Shown piece after piece: positions 27,391 through 36,313 of a stretch of DNA of 64,000 bases. A program made the position numbers and the translations under genes. Position 1 is the first letter of the stretch. Every line of letters begins with the position of its first letter. Source of the stretch: Marinicella pacifica (GTDB taxonomy: Bacteria > Pseudomonadota > Gammaproteobacteria > Xanthomonadales > Marinicellaceae); contig NZ_BMEO01000002.1 of NCBI RefSeq assembly GCF_014636635.1, forward strand, positions 186,001 to 250,000, written 5' to 3'. Under the pieces are notes generated by a model, which saw nothing but the letters and a program-made list of their open reading frames with translations, was not told the origin of the DNA and searched no databases.

Positions 27391-29031
27391 ATGCCTGTTG
27401 ATAAGCTCAAAATGCCCATATCCATGTTACGTCACTGGGCACAAAAAACACCCGGTCGCATTTACTTAAGCCAACCCACAGCCGACGATGTCATCACCTA
27501 TACCTGGTCTGAGGTTTATGACCAGGTGGCTCGTATGGCTCAGTATCTGAGCCAATACCCGGCGGGTAGCCACATGGCTATTTTTTCGTTAAACTGTGCC
27601 CATTGGCTGATGGCGGATTTGGCCATCCAAATGGCCGGTCATATCACCATTCCAATTTATCCAACAGCATCCAAAGAGACCATCAAAAAAATACTGTCGC
27701 ATTCAGATGCTTCACTTTTAATGGTGGGGAAACTACCCGATGCGGACATCACATTAGATAAATTGCCTCACGATATAGCACAATTAAGCTTTTATCAAAA
27801 ACATCCCGACAGACCTTTCTGGTCGGACATTGTCAACACCTACCAACCACTGAAACAAGCGGCTGCTGTCAAAGCCGATGACCTCATCAGTATTGTTTAC
27901 ACATCAGGTACCACCGGAGATCCTAAGGGTGTGATGGTGTCTTACCGGGCGGTGAATGCGGCCTTGGATCTAATTAAAAACATTATCGTGGTGACCCCGG
28001 ATGATCGCTTTGTTTCCTATCTGCCGATGGCGCATGTGGCTGAACGGATGGCCATTGCTTTTGCCTCAGTTTTTTATGGTGCGCAAGTGTCTTTTATTCA
28101 CTCATTGGACACTTTCACTGATCATGTAAAAATGGCCAGACCGACAATTTTTTTCGGGGTACCGCGCATCTGGAGCAACATAAAATATGCGGTGGAACAA
28201 CAATCAGGTGGTTCAAAAGTTCTTAACACTTTGCTCTGTATTCCACTGCTCAACCGATTGCTGTCGAAGTTAATACGCAAACAATTGGGTTTTTCAGAGG
28301 TTCGATTTGCCTTATGCGCAGCAGCCGCCGTGGATAAAGAAGTGCTGTCATGGTACCGGCGATTGGGCTTAAAGCTCAATGAGGCATACGGTTTGTCTGA
28401 AACCTGCGGGCTCTCACATATGGTTAAACCCAATCAGGATTGTTTGGGCTATGTCGGTCAGGTTATTCCTGGGTGTGAATGTACACTCAGTGATGCGGGT
28501 GAAATATTATTACGCAATCCAGCACTGATGACCGGCTATTACAAACAGCCAGAATTAACCGCAAAAGTCATCGACAATGAGGGCTGGCTTCACACCGGCG
28601 ACCTGGGGCAAATCAATGAAAAGGGCTTTTTGGCCGTTATCGGACGCACAAAAGATATTTTTAAAACCGCCAAAGGCCAATATATCGCACCGGCACCCAT
28701 CGAAATGCTGTGCCAAAAGCACCTGAATGTAGATCATGTTATCGCGATGGGGTCGGGTTATCGGCAGCCTTTTTTACTGATATCTGTGGCTGAGAGTGTG
28801 CACCAAAATGACCTGAAGAACTTTCAAGAATTCTGTCGACAGCAACTGCCTGAAATCAACCGACAGTTAGAGCCTCATCAACGTATAAGTCATATTTTTA
28901 TTTGTGCAGATGCTTGGACACCAGAATCCGGTTTGCTGACACCCACTTTAAAAATAAAACGTTCAACCATTGAACAGCACTATTTGCCTATCCTCACACA
29001 TAAGAAAAAACAGGATGTTGTGATAATCTGA
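27391..29031 (+). CDS. AMP-binding long-chain acyl-CoA synthetase
   Basis: This 546-residue enzyme should activate fatty acids to acyl-CoA through an acyl-adenylate. It has the P-loop YTSGTTGDPKGVMVSYRA near residue 169, the adenylate-binding YGLSETCG segment, the TGDLG motif and the linker GRTKDIFKTAKGQYIAPAPIE with the catalytic Lys near the end. It is shorter than E. coli FadD by 15 residues and lies nearer the Acsbg/FAA1-like 'FadD15' group, from the KT-x-x-GQY-IAP ending. It is monocistronic; the 107-bp gap to moxR contains no recognised terminator. Confidence 0.9.
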   Translation: MPVDKLKMPISMLRHWAQKTPGRIYLSQPTADDVITYTWSEVYDQVARMAQYLSQYPAGSHMAIFSLNCAHWLMADLAIQMAGHITIPIYPTASKETIKKILSHSDASLLMVGKLPDADITLDKLPHDIAQLSFYQKHPDRPFWSDIVNTYQPLKQAAAVKADDLISIVYTSGTTGDPKGVMVSYRAVNAALDLIKNIIVVTPDDRFVSYLPMAHVAERMAIAFASVFYGAQVSFIHSLDTFTDHVKMARPTIFFGVPRIWSNIKYAVEQQSGGSKVLNTLLCIPLLNRLLSKLIRKQLGFSEVRFALCAAAAVDKEVLSWYRRLGLKLNEAYGLSETCGLSHMVKPNQDCLGYVGQVIPGCECTLSDAGEILLRNPALMTGYYKQPELTAKVIDNEGWLHTGDLGQINEKGFLAVIGRTKDIFKTAKGQYIAPAPIEMLCQKHLNVDHVIAMGSGYRQPFLLISVAESVHQNDLKNFQEFCRQQLPEINRQLEPHQRISHIFICADAWTPESGLLTPTLKIKRSTIEQHYLPILTHKKKQDVVII

Positions 29032-29138
29032 ACCTTCCCTGTAATGGTGTGCTAAATTAAATATAATACAGGCCGCATTACATCTGAACTTATAAAACCT
29101 ATACAGGTCAAAGTCGTTAAAAAAATCACGGGAAAACC

Positions 29139-30122
29139 ATGGATCAAACAACCGAACATCTTAGCCAAGCTTTTCAACAAACCAGACAACACATCAGCAC
29201 CCAAATTTTAGGCCAGCAAAAGCTGGTGGATCGCCTGTTAATGGCTTTACTTTCACACGGTCATTTACTGGTGGAAGGTGCACCCGGTTTGGCCAAAACC
29301 ACCGCCATCAAAGTCTTATCTGAATGTATTGAGGGTGATTTTCACCGTATTCAGTTTACTCCGGATTTATTGCCGGCTGATTTAACCGGCACCGATGTGT
29401 ATCACGCCGAAACCGCCAGTTTTGAATTCCAAAAAGGCCCGCTGTTTCACAACCTGGTGTTGGCCGATGAAGTGAACCGGGCGCCGGCAAAAGTCCAGTC
29501 GGCTTTGCTTGAAGCCATGGGTGAACAGCAAATTACCATCGGCAAAACCACCTATCAGTTACCGCGCTTATTTTTGGTCATGGCGACCCAGAATCCGATT
29601 GAACAGGAAGGCACTTACCCTTTACCCGAAGCACAGCTGGATCGATTTTTAATGCATGTCACCATTGATTATCCCGAAGCCTCCACAGAAATGGATATTC
29701 TTAAACTGGCACAACAGCAAAGTCGGCAGGAATATAGCCAAGCCACGCACAAACCCGAGCCATTATCACAGGACACAGTGTTTGCCGCCCAACAGGCGGT
29801 ACTCAACATTTATGTGGCAGACAATCTGCAACAATACCTGGTGGCCCTCATTCTGGCCACCCGTGATGCCAACCCATATGATGCAAAGCTGGCTGAAAAA
29901 ATTGCTTTTGGCGGCTCACCGCGTGCCACCATTGCACTTGACCGGTGCGCCCGTGCCCATGCCTTTTTACAAGGTCGTGACCACCTGTTACCCGAAGATA
30001 TCCATGCGGTGATTCATGATGTGCTCAGGCACCGCATTATTCTGACTTTTGAAGCCGAAGCAGAAGGTTTAACGGTTGATCAGGTTGTTGATCAGTTATT
30101 ACACAAGGTACCGCTGCCTTAA
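29139..30122 (+). CDS. MoxR family AAA+ ATPase
   Basis: This 327-residue protein has Walker A GAPGLAKTT (about 46-54), Walker B LADEVNRAP with the MoxR-specific Asn-Arg, sensor 1 MATQNPIEQEGTYPLPEAQLDRF and the lid domain. MoxR ATPases act as chaperones for metal or cofactor insertion and for VWA proteins encoded next to them. It opens a six-gene Bat-type operon with four start/stop couplings, so it should work on the VWA proteins BatA and BatB/C. Confidence 0.93.
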   Translation: MDQTTEHLSQAFQQTRQHISTQILGQQKLVDRLLMALLSHGHLLVEGAPGLAKTTAIKVLSECIEGDFHRIQFTPDLLPADLTGTDVYHAETASFEFQKGPLFHNLVLADEVNRAPAKVQSALLEAMGEQQITIGKTTYQLPRLFLVMATQNPIEQEGTYPLPEAQLDRFLMHVTIDYPEASTEMDILKLAQQQSRQEYSQATHKPEPLSQDTVFAAQQAVLNIYVADNLQQYLVALILATRDANPYDAKLAEKIAFGGSPRATIALDRCARAHAFLQGRDHLLPEDIHAVIHDVLRHRIILTFEAEAEGLTVDQVVDQLLHKVPLP

Positions 30123-30126
30123 GACC

Positions 30127-31080
30127 ATGACCACCCAGCAGACGGACACAAGCCATGTCAAAACCCGGGTGCTGGCCAAAACCCTGGTCAATACCCGGCG
30201 TCATGTGCGGCTTTTTAACTTGAGTGCCATCAAAAAAGCCACTTCGGCCATTTCCGGTTTACACGATTCTCGTTTTCGGGGGCGCGGCATGGATTATCTG
30301 GAATCCCGTGCCTATCAGGCCGGTGATGATATCCGCAATATGGACTGGCGGGTAACGGCCCGCACCGGCATCGCTCATACCAAATTATTTCAGGAAGAAC
30401 GCGAACGTCCGATTTATCTGCTGGTTGACTGCAACCAAAGCATGCGCTTTGCCACCCGCGGCCAGTTTAAATCCGTACTGGCCGCCCAAATCGCTGCCAC
30501 TCTGGGCTGGTCCGGGGTACATCAAGGCGATCGGGTGGGTGTGATGACTTTTGGCTCGGGCGGCATCGATATCCTTAAAGCCACCGCCGGTAAACGCGGC
30601 ATGATGACCATGATTCAGCAACTCATCAAAGCCGATCAGGCCGAATCCGGTCAGGTGCCGTTGGATGAAGCCCTGAAACAACTGCGCAGTGTGTTGAGAC
30701 CGGGCAGTCTGGTGATCGTCATCAGTGATTTTTTTGACATGGGTGCAGACAGCAAAAAACACCTGGTGCAACTGCGAAAACACAATGATGTTATGGCCGT
30801 TTATGTCAGTGATCCATTTGAGCAACACACACCACCGGCGGCTTTATACGGCGTTTACGGTGATCAAGGTAGCAGAATCATCAACACCAAAAACCGATCT
30901 GTCCGGACTCATCTTTCACAACAACACAACCGGCACCAACAAAAACTGGTCAGCCACATCATTCATGCCGGCGTGCCCATTTTATCCATGAGCACCGATC
31001 AGGATTGGGTGACACAACTCAAACAGGGTCTCAGCCGACCACAAAACGCCATACAACAATGGCTCAAGGACAGCGTATGA
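30127..31080 (+). CDS. DUF58 / VWA-like protein of the MoxR-Bat operon
   Basis: The start at 30127 lies 4 bp after the moxR stop; the upstream alternative is inside moxR. The 317-residue protein has the DUF58 core: SRFRGRGMDYLESRAYQAGDDIRNMDWRVTARTG, then FQEERERPIYLLVDCNQSM, where D-x-N-x-S is a MIDAS-like metal motif of the von Willebrand A fold. It is cytoplasmic, with no membrane helix. DUF58 proteins are fixed partners of MoxR; the exact job is unknown. It ends in an ATGA overlap with the next gene. Confidence 0.92.
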   Translation: MTTQQTDTSHVKTRVLAKTLVNTRRHVRLFNLSAIKKATSAISGLHDSRFRGRGMDYLESRAYQAGDDIRNMDWRVTARTGIAHTKLFQEERERPIYLLVDCNQSMRFATRGQFKSVLAAQIAATLGWSGVHQGDRVGVMTFGSGGIDILKATAGKRGMMTMIQQLIKADQAESGQVPLDEALKQLRSVLRPGSLVIVISDFFDMGADSKKHLVQLRKHNDVMAVYVSDPFEQHTPPAALYGVYGDQGSRIINTKNRSVRTHLSQQHNRHQQKLVSHIIHAGVPILSMSTDQDWVTQLKQGLSRPQNAIQQWLKDSV

Positions 31081-31577
31081 ACCCCGAAAACGCCCAAAAA
31101 CTGCCTTTACGTGATGTGCATTTACCCGCTGAACCGGGTTTTTGGCCACCGGCGCCTGGGTGGTGGATTTTGGCTGTGATGGTGTTGATTCTGCTAATTG
31201 GCTTCGGTTTTTGGTGGCGCCGACACCGTTACCGGCACAATAAATGGCAACGCATGCGTCTGTTGTTGCTGACCATCCGGCAAAACCACCAATCGCATGG
31301 TGATGATGTTCGCTTTGCCCGGGATTTATCGAATTTACTCAGACGCTTTACCCGATATGAACTACAGGACCCGGTCGCAGCCGGTTTATCCGGCCAATCC
31401 TGGATTCAGTTTCTAAACAGGGATTTGTCCGAACCAGTCTTTGAAGCCTTCAAAGAAACCCTCACCCGCGATCTTTACCGCCCGCAGGCTCAGATAGAAA
31501 CAAAGGCTCTGTTTGAGGCCGTACACCAATTTCTGCAACAACATTGTTTAAAACCATCCCGGAGCGCCCATGATTGA
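31077..31577 (+). CDS. DUF4381 family membrane protein of the Bat operon
   Basis: The start at 31077 overlaps the previous stop (ATGA). The 166-residue protein has one membrane helix (about 27-46, WWILAVMVLILLIGFGFWW) after the family motif LRDVHLPAEPGFWPPAPGWW, then a basic cytosolic helical domain (about 50-160). DUF4381 proteins sit between DUF58 and BatA in many gammaproteobacterial operons and probably scaffold the complex at the membrane. It overlaps batA by 8 bp. Confidence 0.9.
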   Translation: MNPENAQKLPLRDVHLPAEPGFWPPAPGWWILAVMVLILLIGFGFWWRRHRYRHNKWQRMRLLLLTIRQNHQSHGDDVRFARDLSNLLRRFTRYELQDPVAAGLSGQSWIQFLNRDLSEPVFEAFKETLTRDLYRPQAQIETKALFEAVHQFLQQHCLKPSRSAHD

Positions 31578-32547
31578 AGTTTTGTGGCCCTGGGTTTTTG
31601 TCTTACTGCCTTTACCAATCATCATGGCCGTGTTGCCGCGTGTTAACAGCCGTCAAATCAGCACCATCCGTTTTCCTTTATTCAACCGCTTAACCGCAGA
31701 ACAGCAAGCCAAAAGTGGCGCTCATAATCTGTTAAAAATCTCCGCATGGCTGATGTGGCTGGCCTTATTAACCGCCGCTGCCCGGCCCCAATGGATAGGT
31801 GAAGCGGTGGCTTTGCCGGTGGAAGGCCGGGATCTGATGTTGGCCATTGATTTATCCGGCAGTATGGAACAGCAGGACATGCAATTAAACGGACGCCCGG
31901 TAGATCGTTTAACCGCTTTAAAAAAAGTGGCCGGCGATTTTATTCAACGCCGTCAGGGTGATCGTTTGGGCTTAATTTTATTCGGTGAGCGGGCTTATTT
32001 ACAGGCACCTTTTACCTTTGACATTCAAACAGTCAACCGTTTGTTACAAGAAGCGGCCATTGGTCTGGCCGGTAAGTCCACCGCCATTGGTGACGCCATC
32101 GGATTGGCGGTAAAAAAAATGCGTACCATGGATTCCGGTAACCGCGTGCTCATTTTATTAACAGACGGCGCCAACACAGCCGGTGTTATCACTCCTTTAA
32201 AAGCAGCACAATTAGCCAAAGCCGAAGATGTGAAAATTTATACCATTGGTTTTGGTGCGAAAGAAATGATTGTTAACAGCTTTTTTGGCGGGCAACGCCG
32301 CATCAATCCTTCTTCTGATTTGGACGAAGCGACCATGACCCGCATTGCTGAATTAACCGGTGGCCAGTACTTTCGGGCCACCAACACCCGTGAACTTGAA
32401 GCCATTTATGACCGACTCAATGAACTCGAGCCTTTAACCGAAGAAGACCGTTTTTATCGACCTACACGGGCGCTTTACTATTGGCCGCTGGCGATTTTTG
32501 CGGGGCTGTTATTATTGACGTTATGGATGCAAAGGCGTTGGTTATGA
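31570..32547 (+). CDS. batA: VWA domain membrane protein BatA
   Basis: This 325-residue protein has a membrane helix near the N-terminus (about 5-22) and another at about 55-72, a von Willebrand A domain (about 85-275) with the MIDAS motif AIDLSGSM and LLTDGANTAG, and a final membrane helix (about 305-322). The topology places the VWA domain in the periplasm. Bat proteins were named for aerotolerance in Bacteroides and are linked to stress resistance; the molecular role is unsettled. Stop and next start overlap (ATGA). Confidence 0.9.
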   Translation: MIEVLWPWVFVLLPLPIIMAVLPRVNSRQISTIRFPLFNRLTAEQQAKSGAHNLLKISAWLMWLALLTAAARPQWIGEAVALPVEGRDLMLAIDLSGSMEQQDMQLNGRPVDRLTALKKVAGDFIQRRQGDRLGLILFGERAYLQAPFTFDIQTVNRLLQEAAIGLAGKSTAIGDAIGLAVKKMRTMDSGNRVLILLTDGANTAGVITPLKAAQLAKAEDVKIYTIGFGAKEMIVNSFFGGQRRINPSSDLDEATMTRIAELTGGQYFRATNTRELEAIYDRLNELEPLTEEDRFYRPTRALYYWPLAIFAGLLLLTLWMQRRWL

Positions 32548-34409
32548 ATGAAATTATTTGGTCAAATTTTCATTTTTTGCGCCCCCATGTATTGTGGCTG
32601 TTGATACCGGCTGTCTGGTTGCTGCTTCGCTGGCATCGGCAAAGCCATGCCCAAGACGGCTGGCAGCGGCATTGTGATCCTGATTTGTTGGCTGCCATGC
32701 AAATCAATACCGCCACAACCGCCAGCCGTTGGCGTCACTTGATGTGGCCGGTGGTTTTCATCAGTCTGCTCGCCCTGGCGGGTCCCGCTGTCAGACAAAA
32801 GGATGTTCCGGTGATCAAAAATAAAGCCGCCTTGATCATTGCTCTGGATGTTTCTCGCAGCATGTTGGCCGATGATTTAAAACCCAATCGGTTGACCCGG
32901 GCTAAATTCAAAATTCGTGACTTATTGGACCACCGAAAAGACGGCCTCACCGCACTGATTGCTTTTTCGGGCGATGCTTTTGTGGTCACACCGCTGACCG
33001 ATGACACTGAAACCATCGTCAACTTGCTGGATGTGCTTGAACCGGGTATTATGCCCACCACCGGTACCAATACCGTTGCGGCTTTGGAAAAAAGCCGTGA
33101 ACTACTGACCCAATCTGGCTTGTCAAAAGGCCAAATTTTATTGATCACCGATGACATCAAATTACACAAAACAGAAGACACCTTAAAAAGCCTTGCGAGT
33201 AAACACATGAAAACCCATGTACTGGCCGTGGGCACCGCCGAAGGCGCACCCATTCAAACAGATCGTGGCTTTGTCAAAGACTTGCGCGGTCAGGTGGTGA
33301 TACCTAAAGTGAACTTTAACACCTTAAAACAAGCCGCCGCTGCCGGCAATGGCCGTTTCAGCGTACTCTCCAACCAACGCAATGACAAACAATTGTATGA
33401 TCCGCCCACAGCCATTGATGGTGATCAATCCGGTGACGACAGCCGGGCCGGTCACAATCAATTTGTGGATGACGGCGTGTGGCTTTTGATTTTGATTGTC
33501 CCCATGACACTGCTGCTGTATCGGCGTGGATTGCTGCTGATTTTGGCGCTGGGCTTTTTTATGCAGCCACAAGTAAGCCATGCTTTTAAATGGCAGGATT
33601 TGTGGCTTAATAAGGATCAACAAGCCTATAAAGCCATACAAGACAATCCGTCTTTGGCCCAACAACTGGCCCAAAACCCGCGCCTCAAAGCCTCCGCCGC
33701 CTATCGCGCCGAAGATTATCTGCAAGCCGCCGAACAATGGCAAAACCTGCCTCAAACCGGGGCCGATGACCATTATAACCTCGGCAACGCCCTGGCCCAA
33801 TCCGGTCAGTTAGAAGCGGCCTTGCAACACTATCAACAGGCCCTCGCTCTTAAACCTAATGACGAAGACACTCAGCACAATAAAGCCATTGTTGAAGAAG
33901 CACTAAAACAGCAAAAAAAACAAGCCGGTGAGCAATCAGACAGCAACCAGGATCAACAACAAAATGGCGATCAACAAAATAACCCTGAATCTGAACAGTC
34001 CTCTGATAGCAGTGAACAGCAAGACAACCAGGACAGTCAAAACCAGCAAAATCAGTCCTCTAACAAGCAAAACCCAGAAGAATCTCAGCAACAGCAACAA
34101 CAGGCACAAAAAGATGCCGCCAAGGAAAATCAACAACACGCTGAACAATCTGAAAAACAGGACAGTGAAGAGCCTAACAAAGCATCTCAAGCGCTCAGCC
34201 CAGAAGAACAGCAACAACAAGCTGAGGACGCCGAACGACTGGCTCAGCAGGATGCCTTAAACGCTGAAGAACAACAGGCCATTGAACAGTGGCTGAGACG
34301 CATTCAGGATGACCCGGGTGGACTGATGCGACGTAAATTTCTTTACCAATACCACCGCCGAAATCCGGACGGCGATTCCTACGACAACCAGACCACTGAG
34401 GATTGGTGA
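32544..34409 (+). CDS. VWA plus TPR protein, fused BatB/BatC
   Basis: The start at 32544 overlaps the batA stop. The 621-residue protein joins two Bat modules: membrane helices at about 15-30 and 60-78, a VWA domain (about 90-285, MIDAS ALDVSRSM, then LLITDDIK), two helices at about 310-350, then TPR repeats (about 385-460, with YNLGNALAQSGQLEAALQHY) and a long Gln/Asn/Ser/Glu-rich linker (about 460-575) before a short conserved end (EEQQAIEQWLRRIQDDPGGLMRRKF). In Bacteroides batB and batC are separate; the fusion is common in gammaproteobacteria. The repetitive Gln-rich stretch is likely disordered. Confidence 0.9.
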   Translation: MNEIIWSNFHFLRPHVLWLLIPAVWLLLRWHRQSHAQDGWQRHCDPDLLAAMQINTATTASRWRHLMWPVVFISLLALAGPAVRQKDVPVIKNKAALIIALDVSRSMLADDLKPNRLTRAKFKIRDLLDHRKDGLTALIAFSGDAFVVTPLTDDTETIVNLLDVLEPGIMPTTGTNTVAALEKSRELLTQSGLSKGQILLITDDIKLHKTEDTLKSLASKHMKTHVLAVGTAEGAPIQTDRGFVKDLRGQVVIPKVNFNTLKQAAAAGNGRFSVLSNQRNDKQLYDPPTAIDGDQSGDDSRAGHNQFVDDGVWLLILIVPMTLLLYRRGLLLILALGFFMQPQVSHAFKWQDLWLNKDQQAYKAIQDNPSLAQQLAQNPRLKASAAYRAEDYLQAAEQWQNLPQTGADDHYNLGNALAQSGQLEAALQHYQQALALKPNDEDTQHNKAIVEEALKQQKKQAGEQSDSNQDQQQNGDQQNNPESEQSSDSSEQQDNQDSQNQQNQSSNKQNPEESQQQQQQAQKDAAKENQQHAEQSEKQDSEEPNKASQALSPEEQQQQAEDAERLAQQDALNAEEQQAIEQWLRRIQDDPGGLMRRKFLYQYHRRNPDGDSYDNQTTEDW

Positions 34410-34411
34410 TT

Positions 34412-36094
34412 ATGCCGTTAATTCGATTGTTTCAAGTCTTTATCCTATGTACCTTGTTTAGCGGCTGGCCTGCGGTTGTGAAAGCCGAAGTCAGCGCCAG
34501 CGTTGATCGCCATGAAATTACACTGGGCGAATCTGTTAACCTCACCATCACCAGTGACCAGGCAAGCCGTGCCAATCCTGATTTTGATATGTTGTCTGCG
34601 GTATTTGAGGTGGGAGAAAGCGGGCGCTCCATGTCCACAAAAATCATCAATGGCGCGGTTTCAAGCGAAACCCGCTGGACTGTGACCCTGGTACCCAAAT
34701 CATTGGGCAGCCACATTATTCCGCCGCTCACCGTGGGCAATGAACAAACCCGGGCATTAAAAATCACGGTGAAAAAACCCGACCCCAATGCCACCGCCCG
34801 GGGTGATTTGTTTATCGAATGGTCCACCAACAAAGACAGCGCATTTGTGCAGGAAGAAATCATTTTAACGGTCAAATTATTTTATGCGGTGGGCTTGAGT
34901 AACGCCAGTCTCACAGACCCCAAAGCAACGGGGTTGATTGTTTACCCGATCAACAAAGCCATCCAGTACACCACCCGCAGAAATGGCAGCGATTATCAGG
35001 TACTGGAACGTAAATACGCTTTATTTGCCGAACAAAGCGGACAGCTTGATATTCCACCCATTGTGTTTCAGGGTGAAGTTATGGACAACCAAAGCCAAAA
35101 CCAATGGGGTTTATTTCGCCAGGGCCGTCCGGTGCGCATTTCATCATCTATGCTGAGCCTTGAAATCAAACAAATTCCGGCCGCTTTTGTGCATAAACCC
35201 TGGTTACCGGCCACCACATTTAAAGTTGAACAAAACTGGCCGCAAAATCAGGTGTACCGCGTGGGTGAGCCCATCACCCGTCAAATTGACATCACCGCAC
35301 AAGGGCTGGCAGAAACCCAATTACCGGATATAGAAGTCAAGGATGTGGTCGGCGCACGGCTCTACCAGGAAAAAAGCGACACCATCACCCGCAATAACGG
35401 CAACCACCTGGTTTCCTCAAAAACCATCACTCAGGCAGTTATCCCCAGTGAAGCGGGCTCTTTGCAGATTCCGGGATTTGATATAGAATGGTTTAACACT
35501 GAGACCGGTGAGGCCGAAACCACACGCCTACCGGCCATCACCTTAGACATCAAACCGGCCGCAGGCGGTCAGCAACAGACAACCCTGCCAAAAGCCGCCA
35601 ATTTTGATGAACCGGAGAAAAACCCCAGTCAGGTGCCGGTAGCAGAAACTTCATCATCCATCCCGGAAAACCGTCATAAAGTGTGGTTTTACGGTACCCT
35701 TATATTTGGTGGCTTGTGGTTATTGACCCTGTTTTTATTTTTGATGAAATTAAAACGACCGGTGTCAAAACAGCCTCCAAGCCGACCGGAACCGCCCAAA
35801 CCGCAGGTTTCCGTTAAACACATCAATAAACTCAGCCCTGCCGAGCAACAAAGGCTGTTGATTCATTGGTGGAATCAAAACCATGGCCAGCAAGTTACCC
35901 ATTTAGGTCACATTCAACAGCAACTGGACAATCCCAAAGCGCTGAAAGCACTTCAACAGCTCCAGCATCAGTTGTACAACAACCAACATCCCGATACTGA
36001 AATTGACTGGTTACAACTGATTAAAAAAGATTATTTAAAACCCAAAACTTTAAGCCAAGAAACCGGCGAGACTTTACCGCAACTGTATGGTTAA
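34412..36094 (+). CDS. batD: BatD family oxygen-tolerance protein
   Basis: I use the ATG at 34412, 2 bp after the previous stop, with GAGG at 34398-34401; a TTG at 34403 would add three residues. The 560-residue protein has a signal peptide (about 1-25, cleaved near VKAEV), a large beta-rich periplasmic part (VSASVDRHEITLGESVNLTI is the family start; FIEWSTNKDSAFVQEEIILTVKLF follows), one membrane helix near residue 430 and a helical cytosolic tail. BatD proteins are the last gene of Bat operons and probably form the periplasmic platform of the complex. Confidence 0.92.
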   Translation: MPLIRLFQVFILCTLFSGWPAVVKAEVSASVDRHEITLGESVNLTITSDQASRANPDFDMLSAVFEVGESGRSMSTKIINGAVSSETRWTVTLVPKSLGSHIIPPLTVGNEQTRALKITVKKPDPNATARGDLFIEWSTNKDSAFVQEEIILTVKLFYAVGLSNASLTDPKATGLIVYPINKAIQYTTRRNGSDYQVLERKYALFAEQSGQLDIPPIVFQGEVMDNQSQNQWGLFRQGRPVRISSSMLSLEIKQIPAAFVHKPWLPATTFKVEQNWPQNQVYRVGEPITRQIDITAQGLAETQLPDIEVKDVVGARLYQEKSDTITRNNGNHLVSSKTITQAVIPSEAGSLQIPGFDIEWFNTETGEAETTRLPAITLDIKPAAGGQQQTTLPKAANFDEPEKNPSQVPVAETSSSIPENRHKVWFYGTLIFGGLWLLTLFLFLMKLKRPVSKQPPSRPEPPKPQVSVKHINKLSPAEQQRLLIHWWNQNHGQQVTHLGHIQQQLDNPKALKALQQLQHQLYNNQHPDTEIDWLQLIKKDYLKPKTLSQETGETLPQLYG

Positions 36095-36144
36095 ATCTGG
36101 AAAGCGACTGAGCTGCTCGCAGCGTTGAGTCGGTTAGGCCAGAT
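36095..36144. other. Nested inverted repeats after the Bat operon
   Basis: Three stems nest around one centre: ATCTGG/CCAGAT (36095-36100 with 36139-36144), CGACT/AGTCG (36105-36109 with 36128-36132) and GCTGC/GCAGC (36112-36116 with 36119-36123). The fold begins one base after the batD stop. No T-run follows, so it is not a classical terminator; it may protect the 3' end of the mRNA or be a repeat-family copy. Confidence 0.5.
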
Positions 36145-36313
36145 CAACAAAGTCATGCGGTTTTGATTGGTGCAGGCTCAGGTGAGTAAATTTAATTATC
36201 AAGTCTCTGAATTCAGGACAAATTTTGGCTATAATGACTGATTGAACGCCGACCGGCTTTTTTGGCTGATAATTTTTTTACAACTGCCTATTTTCACCTT
36301 GCTGCCACCTAAA

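Noticed and set aside
33936-34220. Leu/Val-rich open frame opposite the Gln-rich linker of the BatB/C fusion
   Set aside because: It is the antisense of CAA/CAG repeats; hydrophobic composition comes from codon complementarity only.
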